Origin: an uncultured Aliterella sp.
GTDB taxonomy: Bacteria > Cyanobacteriota > Cyanobacteriia > Cyanobacteriales > Chroococcidiopsidaceae
Assembly: GCA_905479905.1 (NCBI GenBank)
Contig: CAJQOK010000366.1
Coordinates: 1-5,898 of the forward strand
Reading direction: 5' to 3'
Length of the DNA stretch: 5,898 nt
Shown here: in pieces, positions 1-5,125 of the stretch
Position numbering within the stretch: the first letter of the stretch is position 1
How the letters are laid out: every line of letters starts with the position of its first letter
Made by a program: the position numbers and the translations under genes
Notes under the pieces: generated by a model
What the model was told of the DNA's origin: nothing
Database searches by the model: none
What the model saw: only the letters and a program-made list of their open reading frames with translations

Positions 1-662
1 TTGCGATCGCCGAATGTGGCGAATCAATGGTACAAATTCCTTTAGAAATATTTGCTGTAGAGTCACCTCATCCTTATCAGCTATTAGGTGCAACTTATGC
101 AGACCTATCACCCTATTATCTGCGTAAATCTGTACTCAATAGTTTAATCAAGGCGCAAGAATATCTACAATTAAAAAATCACGGTTGGCGGATTCAAATT
201 TTTGATGCTTACCGTCCGGTTGGTGTACAGCAGTTTATGGTAGATTACACTTTCGCCCAAGTAGTTGAAGCGCAAAAGCTGAATCTATCTAGTTTATCCG
301 CCGCAAAGCGCGAAAATATTTGGCAACAAGTTTATCAAATTTGGGCAATACCAAGCCTAAATCCCCTGACTCCACCGCCTCATAGTACAGGCGCAGCAGT
401 AGATATTACTTTAGTAGATGATACAGGTAAAGTAGTAAATATGGGTTCGCCTATAGATGAAATGTCAGCGCGATCGCATCCCGATTATTTTGCTAATACT
501 AACTTACCTGCACATCAACATCGCCAACTATTACGAGAAATAATGGAATACGCAGGTTTTGCGCGTCATCCTGGGGAATGGTGGCATTTTTGTCAAGGCG
601 ATCAAATGTGGGCGTGGTTGAGTCTTAATCCTGTAGTAGCGCGTTATGGGCGAGTAGAATAA
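1..662 (+). CDS. VanX/DdpX-type D-alanyl-D-alanine dipeptidase (M15 family), 5' end outside window
   Basis: Zinc peptidase predicted to hydrolyse D-Ala-D-Ala, a peptidoglycan precursor or breakdown product. Numbering from the ATG at 27: DAYRP (60-64) carries the Arg equivalent to VanX Arg71; HSTGAAVD (119-126) supplies zinc ligands His119 and Asp126; EWWHF (184-188) supplies catalytic Glu184 and zinc ligand His187. All key VanX residues are present, so the enzyme should be active. The frame is open upstream of 27 to the window edge and reads AIAECGES before that Met. From memory, cyanobacterial relatives have a similar IxECGEP-like stretch near their N-terminus, so the true start is probably left of base 1 and ATG 27 is internal. 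Vancomycin resistance is not implied: no VanH/VanA-like gene is visible, and DdpX-like dipeptide recycling is the more likely role. Its 3' end overlaps the convergent glycosyltransferase gene by 19 bases. Confidence 0.9.
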   Translation, partial: AIAECGESMVQIPLEIFAVESPHPYQLLGATYADLSPYYLRKSVLNSLIKAQEYLQLKNHGWRIQIFDAYRPVGVQQFMVDYTFAQVVEAQKLNLSSLSAAKRENIWQQVYQIWAIPSLNPLTPPPHSTGAAVDITLVDDTGKVVNMGSPIDEMSARSHPDYFANTNLPAHQHRQLLREIMEYAGFARHPGEWWHFCQGDQMWAWLSLNPVVARYGRVE

Positions 663-1684
663 ACTTGTTCGATTAAATCAGCCGCCTCTACAGCACCGTT
701 GATAAAATTAGGTTGACGATCGCAATTGTTGATATTTAGATAGTAACAAACAGCAGAAGTCGCTTCCTGTATAGTTTTTACTTTCTGCACGTTTAAGTTG
801 CTTAGTCGTACCTCTTGGCGATCATAGCGGCGAGGCATAGCAAATGCTATTAAAGGAATACGCAAAGCTGCACATTCATAAACCGTATTGTAGCCACCGC
901 TTCCTACAACAACATCCGCCGCTACCAAACATTCTATCCCCGGATAGTGAAATATCCATAAGTTTGGGGGGCAGTTTTTAGGACATTTAGCCGCCAAACA
1001 TCTCACTGCAATATTAGGTATAGATAGCGCTAAAATCTGGGTTAATTTACCGTACAATGCTAATTCTGCTCTTTTTCCGGCGGCGTATACAATTACTGTT
1101 TTTAAGTAATTTTCCTGTGGTTTTAGACGTAAATGCGATCGCGCTGTATTAATACTCGGTAATTCCTCAGCGCTGCGAATTAACCAAGGCGATGTATGTT
1201 TTGCTTGTGGTAAATTTGCTAGTGGTAGGGTATTTCCTTCTCCTGGCACAATTACTAGATTAAAGTTATTAGTTACAAAAGAGTGTAAGTTTTTGAGTGC
1301 AATATATCGTGGATTAATATCTCGATGAATTAGGACGCGAGGAATTTGTTTTAATTGAGGGAGAATCTCAGCTAATTCACCGCCTAATCCTCTAGGAAAA
1401 GTATCTATTACTAAACAGTTATAAAATGTTGCTAGCAATACATTTTTTACTTCTTCGCAAGTAGCCATTACTCCTATATCGGGGGAAATTTGATATAACT
1501 CACAGCCTTGTATCGAGGGTATCAAGGCAGCATAAGGACTATTTACAATAATTTTGACCTGCGCTCGCTTACCAAGGATTCTAGCTAGGGCTAAGGCGCG
1601 GTTAAGGTGTCCCCAACCACCACCTAAAGCGTAGATTACAACTATTTTAGCTTGCTCCCATGTCGAGTTCAAAATCTTCGTCAC
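644..1684 (-). CDS. MurG-like GT-B glycosyltransferase (GT28-type C-terminal domain), last gene of operon
   Basis: Predicted nucleotide-sugar-dependent glycosyltransferase, 346 residues. The N-terminal Rossmann half begins at KIVVIYAL with the glycine loop GGGWGH (21-26), which resembles the GGTGGH loop of MurG. The C-terminal half holds AADVVVGSGGYNTVYECAAL (255-274) followed by IPL and PRRYDRQEVR (284-293), matching the MurG/GT28 layout of a glycine-rich donor loop, a conserved Glu (E270) and a later Gln. Donor and acceptor are unknown; it is unlikely to be MurG itself because the motifs differ. The chosen start is GTG at 1684 with AGAAG (1691-1695) six bases upstream; an in-frame stop at 1694-1696 limits any extension. 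TTG at 1672 is the only other nearby start; no ATG occurs until residue 73. The start overlaps the upstream FHA gene by 38 bases, suggesting coupled translation. No signal peptide or membrane segment is seen. Confidence 0.85.
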   Translation of the reverse strand: MTKILNSTWEQAKIVVIYALGGGWGHLNRALALARILGKRAQVKIIVNSPYAALIPSIQGCELYQISPDIGVMATCEEVKNVLLATFYNCLVIDTFPRGLGGELAEILPQLKQIPRVLIHRDINPRYIALKNLHSFVTNNFNLVIVPGEGNTLPLANLPQAKHTSPWLIRSAEELPSINTARSHLRLKPQENYLKTVIVYAAGKRAELALYGKLTQILALSIPNIAVRCLAAKCPKNCPPNLWIFHYPGIECLVAADVVVGSGGYNTVYECAALRIPLIAFAMPRRYDRQEVRLSNLNVQKVKTIQEATSAVCYYLNINNCDRQPNFINGAVEAADLIEQVYSTRP

Positions 1685-2258
1685 CTTCAGCTTCTAAACT
1701 GACATTATCAGCTTCCGTAAAATCTACATTACCCGTTGCAGGATCGTAAAAATAGCGATCGCGTTCATAATAATAATCTGCACCCCAGTAACCTCTACTG
1801 TAATTTCCATAATTTGGATAATAAGCATATTCTTGATAGGTATAAAGCCCATCATCATTGCAATCAGGACAACCATTTTTAGATGTGCGATCGCATTTGC
1901 GTTTAAACAAAAATCCTACCATGCGGTCGCATTGTTCCGTTTCTGTGCTTATCGTAATCTCGTAGGAGCAAATTTGCAAGCGATCGCCATTTGTCAATTT
2001 GCTCCTAGATATTTGTATATCGTTAACTTTTATGCCAGTATTGCTAGAATCTAAGACTTGCAATTCACCATTTTCAAGATAGATTAAAGCATGATAATCG
2101 GCAATTTCGTCATCCTTTAGCACTAATCTAGAAACTCTTTTACCTTCTATAAGTTGCGGCATTAATGAAAATTTTTTTCCCAAAGCTACAGGAATTACAA
2201 ATGTAGATTGGCGACTTTCACGAGTAACTGGATCTAACCAACTTAACTTAATTTGCAT
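1647..2258 (-). CDS. FHA-domain protein with Cys-containing segment and tyrosine-rich acidic tail
   Basis: A 203-residue soluble protein. Residues about 27-103 read as a forkhead-associated domain, a phosphothreonine-peptide-binding fold: the strand RLVLKDDEIADYHALIY (44-60), then LQVLDSSNTGIKVND (66-80), then LTNGDRLQI (88-96). His56 of the SxxH motif is kept, but the Ser is Ala53 and the Asn of the usual STNG motif is Thr74, so phosphopeptide binding may be weakened or different. Residues 110-133 contain Cys110, Cys122, Cys130 and Cys133 (CPDC), a possible metal site. Residues 139-171 contain 13 tyrosines, and the C-terminus (183-199) is acidic. The ATG at 2258 lies one base after the upstream stop and has AGGAAG (2264-2269) at good spacing within the last codons of the lipoprotein gene. 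FHA proteins normally serve Ser/Thr kinase signalling; no kinase gene is in this window. Confidence 0.85.
   Translation of the reverse strand: MQIKLSWLDPVTRESRQSTFVIPVALGKKFSLMPQLIEGKRVSRLVLKDDEIADYHALIYLENGELQVLDSSNTGIKVNDIQISRSKLTNGDRLQICSYEITISTETEQCDRMVGFLFKRKCDRTSKNGCPDCNDDGLYTYQEYAYYPNYGNYSRGYWGADYYYERDRYFYDPATGNVDFTEADNVSLEAEGDEDFELDMGAS
1691..1695 (-). promoter_or_regulatory. Shine-Dalgarno deciding the GTG start of the MurG-like glycosyltransferase
   Basis: AGAAG on the minus strand, six bases upstream of GTG 1684 and inside the FHA coding sequence. Its spacing favours the GTG over the alternative TTG at 1672, which has only GAAG three bases upstream. Confidence 0.45.
1963..2007. 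repeat. Perfect 12-bp inverted repeat with a HIP1 octamer in the loop, inside the FHA gene
   Basis: TAGGAGCAAATT (1963-1974) is the exact reverse complement of AATTTGCTCCTA (1996-2007). The 21-base spacer contains GCGATCGC (1980-1987), almost at the centre. It encodes FHA residues 84-99, spanning the conserved L-x-x-GD-x-L-x-I core, so it does not disrupt the frame. It could form a strong hairpin in the operon mRNA. Confidence 0.7.
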
Positions 2259-2259
2259 T

Positions 2260-2919
2260 TTATCTTCCTAATGCACGATTTAGAGAATAAGCTAAAGCCG
2301 CTTTTTGTTCGGGTTTTAATACATCAAAGCCAAAGCAGACAAAAGCAATGGTAACTATACTTGATTTTGTATATAAAACAGTTTTATCTGCTTTATCTCT
2401 TAATGATATTTTGCCATCCTTTACCTTTATTTTATATAACGATTGTTTGCTAGGCGTTTCTATTTCATAACCATAATCGCGTATTTTTATGCGATAAATA
2501 TCTTTGTTTTGCCCATTTTCTAACTTGTAATCTCCATCGGCTTGCTTTTGTAAAACATATAATTGTTGCTTCCCATATTCAATTTTCCATCTATCTTCTC
2601 GATAAACTATATATCCTAATATTGCGTCGGATGAATTTTTTATTTTTACTTTTTGCTTTTCGTCAACGCTTAAACGGGCTATTTCTTTATTATTTCCATT
2701 AACTAATTTTGCTCCATTTACTAATATTTTTAGTGAAAATGCTTTTGTACCAGCTTCATTTTTAAACTCAATTACCTCTCTATTCACTACAGATGGAGAG
2801 GTTTTAGTTTGATTAATATTAACTGGATTGAGTTTATTAGTAGTTTTAGCCGCACTGTTGCAACTTGCGATCACTAATAAACTTAGTAGTAACAAATAAC
2901 AAAGAAATATTTTTTTCAT
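2260..2919 (-). CDS. Predicted lipoprotein with about six 20-residue beta repeats (possible tubby/LURP-one-like fold)
   Basis: A 219-residue protein of no family I can name with certainty. The N-terminus is MKK, a hydrophobic stretch (4-18), and the lipobox IASC ending at Cys20, so a lipid-anchored envelope protein is predicted. Residues 21-47 are an Asn/Thr/Ser-rich linker. From about 55 to 185 the chain repeats every 20-21 residues (units near 55, 75, 96, 116, 136, 156 and a partial one at 176), each with a Leu/Ile-Tyr-x-Ile/Val-Lys-like strand, a charged turn and a second Ile/Leu strand, as in stacked beta hairpins. The last 35 residues hold a hydrophobic run (187-201) and the helix-like LKPEQKAALAYSLNRALG. 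Barrel-like repeats plus a hydrophobic C-terminal helix recall LURP-one/tubby-like (YxjI-type) proteins, but this is inference from pattern. The start is supported by AAGGAAG at 2929-2935; the gap to the upstream gene is four bases. Confidence 0.75.
   Translation of the reverse strand: MKKIFLCYLLLLSLLVIASCNSAAKTTNKLNPVNINQTKTSPSVVNREVIEFKNEAGTKAFSLKILVNGAKLVNGNNKEIARLSVDEKQKVKIKNSSDAILGYIVYREDRWKIEYGKQQLYVLQKQADGDYKLENGQNKDIYRIKIRDYGYEIETPSKQSLYKIKVKDGKISLRDKADKTVLYTKSSIVTIAFVCFGFDVLKPEQKAALAYSLNRALGR
2264..2269 (-). promoter_or_regulatory. Shine-Dalgarno of the FHA gene, inside the lipoprotein gene's last codons
   Basis: AGGAAG on the minus strand, five bases from the ATG at 2258. It is formed by the last sense codons (Leu-Gly-Arg) of the lipoprotein gene, whose TAA is at 2262-2260. 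It supports ATG 2258 as the FHA start and a coupled junction. Confidence 0.7.
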
Positions 2920-2923
2920 TTAC

Positions 2924-3808
2924 TCAAGCTTCCTTTTTATTTGTAAGTAAGTCGGCTAGATTTAAAACTTGATACAAGCTGAGATACATCATTGCTACGG
3001 TTTGATAAATGATTTCAACATTATTATCAGAAGTTGGAGGCACTTTAGTTGTTAGCTGTATGTATTTGTCAGTTATCTTTAAGTTTTTAATTAAAACTGA
3101 TTGGGGTAGTTTTACTGCTTCTTTAACTTTGTCTTTTAAAACTTTTGCTGCGCCGTACCTCTTTTTAAAGTAAGTTAGCTTTAAGGTTGCTTCTACTCCT
3201 TTTGATTTTGACTTAGACTTGTATTTGTTTTTTCTCCCAGTTTTTTTCCAACCATATTTTGTTTGATACAAATCAGTTATAGTTAGTAAAAATATGGATC
3301 TATCGAGAAATGAACCTTGAATTTTTAACCATGTATCCTCAAACAAATCTAGCTTGAATCCAGATTGATAAGGATGTTCAGTTTTGCCAATACATTTATC
3401 TTTTTGAGTAGGAGAACTAAAAACTACAGTAGTTTCAATTGCCGCACTTTCATCAATATCTCTTTCTAACATATGTAAAATATTGTGTAATAAGTTGCAC
3501 CTTTGATCGGGGAGACTTACCCCTTTATATCCCAGTCTTGCAATCCCTGCAAAAATGGCTACAGCTATAAAACTTAGAAGCAAGATAATTAAAAGTGATT
3601 TTGGTAAGAATGGTACAAAAACAATTAATACTACTAACACTACTACAATAATAATTGCTCCCTTTAACAATCGATTTAGTGGCTGTCGTTTAACTTTTAG
3701 ATAGCTATTAGTAGTGGCTAATTCCTCAAAGTCTTGCAAAATTGCATAGATAGGTGCTGCTTGTTTGTAAATAAGCTCTTTGCGTAGGGTTTTTAGTTCA
3801 ATTGCCAT
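2924..3808 (-). CDS. Two-helix membrane protein of unknown family, first gene of operon
   Basis: A 294-residue protein I do not recognise. Residues 1-49 are mostly helical-looking and end in a basic flank (KVKRQPLNRLLK). Two strongly hydrophobic segments follow at about 50-68 and 71-91, separated by a very short turn (FLPKS) and followed by RLGYKG. By the positive-inside rule both termini should face the cytosol, leaving a soluble domain of about 200 residues (92-294). That domain mixes beta-like strands with a very basic Lys/Ser patch, KNKYKSKSKSKG (193-204), and ends in a helix (266-287). The ATG at 3808 has GAGG at an 11-base spacing, a somewhat long but usable Shine-Dalgarno. Its stop codon sits four bases before the lipoprotein start, so the two are surely co-expressed; a membrane partner for that lipoprotein is an inference from position only. 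Confidence 0.75.
   Translation of the reverse strand: MAIELKTLRKELIYKQAAPIYAILQDFEELATTNSYLKVKRQPLNRLLKGAIIIVVVLVVLIVFVPFLPKSLLIILLLSFIAVAIFAGIARLGYKGVSLPDQRCNLLHNILHMLERDIDESAAIETTVVFSSPTQKDKCIGKTEHPYQSGFKLDLFEDTWLKIQGSFLDRSIFLLTITDLYQTKYGWKKTGRKNKYKSKSKSKGVEATLKLTYFKKRYGAAKVLKDKVKEAVKLPQSVLIKNLKITDKYIQLTTKVPPTSDNNVEIIYQTVAMMYLSLYQVLNLADLLTNKKEA
2929..2935 (-). promoter_or_regulatory. Shine-Dalgarno of the lipoprotein gene, inside the upstream gene's last codons
   Basis: AAGGAAG on the minus strand, nine bases from the ATG at 2919. It lies in the final Lys-Glu-Ala codons of the membrane-protein gene, just before that gene's TGA (2926-2924). Ribosomes ending the first gene would pass over it, which favours coupled translation. 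Confidence 0.7.
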
Positions 3809-3828
3809 TGCTATTATTGCCTCAATTG

Positions 3829-3834
3829 ATTGTA
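3829..3834 (-). promoter_or_regulatory. Possible -10 box for the four-gene operon
   Basis: TACAAT on the minus strand (five of six to TATAAT), about 20 bases before the ATG at 3808. Transcription from it would leave the GAGG ribosome site in a short leader. No good -35 box stands 16-18 bases upstream, so an activator or a different promoter further up would be needed. Confidence 0.25.
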
Positions 3835-3878
3835 TTTTGATAATTGTTTGGCAGGATTTTAATTAAACTGTAAAAACT

Positions 3879-3901
3879 TGCACTAAAATCATTTAGATGC
3901 A
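3879..3901. promoter_or_regulatory. Operator-like inverted repeat in the divergent promoter region
   Basis: TGCACTAAA (3879-3887) can pair with TTTAGATGCA (3892-3901) over nine base pairs with one bulged A and a four-base loop. TGCACT also occurs as a direct repeat (3879-3884 and 3898-3903), 19 bases apart. The element overlaps the possible -35 box of the plus-strand gene and sits between two divergent genes, a usual place for a shared operator. No regulator is identified. Confidence 0.35.
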
Positions 3902-3920
3902 CTGTAGCAATTTTTATAGC
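3892..3920 (+). promoter_or_regulatory. Possible sigma70-type promoter for the GT4 gene at 3944
   Basis: TTTAGA (3892-3897) and TATAGC (3915-3920) are separated by 17 bases; each matches four of six consensus positions. This would start transcription near 3927 and give a leader of about 17 bases. The match is modest and the region is AT-rich, so chance is a real alternative. Confidence 0.3.
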
Positions 3921-3933
3921 TAGACAATAAAAA
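3911..3933. repeat. Short AT-rich inverted repeat before the GT4 gene
   Basis: TTTTTAT (3911-3917) and ATAAAAA (3927-3933) are perfect seven-base arms around a nine-base centre. It overlaps the possible -10 box and the leader of the gene at 3944. Its AT content makes chance occurrence plausible. Confidence 0.3.
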
Positions 3934-3943
3934 TGTAACTAAA

Positions 3944-5125
3944 ATGAACAATTTAAAACTAGCATATGTTTCTTTTGATGTTGTACTAGCACCAAAAGGC
4001 GCAGCAATTCACATTGAAGCATTTGTAAACATAATTGCTATTTACTACGGCAATATTGAGTTAGTAACAGTTTCTCCTAGCTTTGAAATTACTACGTCTT
4101 TGATTACGCCGGGAGTAACTCATTTAGCTTTACCAGCGCTAGGAGATACACTAATTAATAGAACTATGTACTTTCGCCAACAGCTAATCAAATTGTGGGA
4201 AGGTAAAAGGTTTGACTTGGTACATATTCGTTCGATATATGAAGGTTATGCGATCGCACTTAACAAATATAAATACTGCAATAAGCTAATCTTTGAAGTC
4301 AATGGCTTACCATCCATCGAACTTAAGTATCGTTACCCAAAAGTTGCTGATGATCGGGAATTATTGCACAAACTGAAGGCACAGGAGCAAATTTGTCTAG
4401 AAAAAGCAGATTTAATTATTACTCCAAGCTTAGTTACGGCTAGTTATCTGCAAACTAGAAACATCCCCGCCACAAAAATTCGCGTTATTCCCAATGGAGT
4501 AAATTTAGATATTTTTACTTACAATCCACCTAACTTAACCGAGACATTTCATTTACTTTACTTTGGAACTTTAACATCTTGGCAAGGCGTAAATCTAGCA
4601 ATTGAAGCTATAGCATTGGCAAATAAAGACTTTTATGTAAATTTAACAATAATTGGCATCGGACGCGATCGCACTCACCAAGCTTTAAAACAGTTAGCCA
4701 ACAAATTAGGCGTATCAGACAAGCTGACAATACTTGCACCAATGTCACAGGCGCAATTAGTACAATGTATTCACGCAGCTAATGCGATCGTTGCACCGCT
4801 TACACCCAACGATCGCAATCTTGTTCAAGGTTGTTGTCCACTGAAGATTTTAGAAGGAATGGCGACAGGTACGCCAGTAATTGCCAGCGATTTGCCTATT
4901 GTTAGAGAATTAGGTAGTGATGGCGAACAGTTATTATTAGTTAAGCCGGGATCGGCCAAAGCAATTAAAGATGCTGTAATTAGGTTAAAAGAGCGAGACT
5001 TTGCGACTAAATTAGCGAGAAACGCGCGATCGCACATTGAAAAGTCTTATACTTGGCAAATAGCTGGAGAACGCCTAATAGCAGCTTATACAGAATTGGG
5101 CATTAATAAATCAATGACAGTTTGA
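3944..5125 (+). CDS. GT4-type glycosyltransferase (GT-B fold)
   Basis: A complete 393-residue retaining-type glycosyltransferase. The N-terminal acceptor domain (about 1-175) starts at LAYVSFDVVLAPKGAAIHIE, with KGA-IHIE (18-25) corresponding to the family's glycine loop region. The C-terminal donor domain (GT4, Glycos_transf_1) starts around IRVIPNGVNLDIF (179-191), continues with LLYFGTLTSWQGVN (204-217) and holds the donor loop PLKILEGMATGTPVIASDLP (299-318). Glu304 is the second Glu of the EX7E motif; the position of the first is Gly296, preceded by Gln295, a variation seen in the PLKxxEyMA-type branch. Substrates cannot be read from sequence; capsule, exopolysaccharide or lipid glycosylation are possible. 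The ATG at 3944 has no evident Shine-Dalgarno. The gene is divergent from the membrane-protein operon and overlaps the following convergent glycosyltransferase gene by 40 bases. Confidence 0.9.
   Translation: MNNLKLAYVSFDVVLAPKGAAIHIEAFVNIIAIYYGNIELVTVSPSFEITTSLITPGVTHLALPALGDTLINRTMYFRQQLIKLWEGKRFDLVHIRSIYEGYAIALNKYKYCNKLIFEVNGLPSIELKYRYPKVADDRELLHKLKAQEQICLEKADLIITPSLVTASYLQTRNIPATKIRVIPNGVNLDIFTYNPPNLTETFHLLYFGTLTSWQGVNLAIEAIALANKDFYVNLTIIGIGRDRTHQALKQLANKLGVSDKLTILAPMSQAQLVQCIHAANAIVAPLTPNDRNLVQGCCPLKILEGMATGTPVIASDLPIVRELGSDGEQLLLVKPGSAKAIKDAVIRLKERDFATKLARNARSHIEKSYTWQIAGERLIAAYTELGINKSMTV

Noticed and set aside
1..662. Vancomycin-resistance (van) cluster
   Set aside because: Only the dipeptidase is present; no VanH dehydrogenase, VanA-type ligase or VanRS pair is visible, and the neighbouring genes are unrelated to resistance.
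1833..2054. 73-codon plus-strand open frame
   Set aside because: It lies wholly inside the FHA gene on the other strand, has no ribosome site or recognisable domain, and the minus-strand frame is a clear FHA protein.
4832..4857. Missing first Glu of EX7E as a sign that the GT4 gene at 3944 is inactive
   Set aside because: The rest of the donor site is intact, and the PLKxxE branch of GT4 enzymes commonly lacks that Glu, so no loss of function is implied.
4825..5037. 70-codon minus-strand open frame
   Set aside because: It is antisense to the conserved donor domain of the GT4 gene at 3944; no family features of its own.
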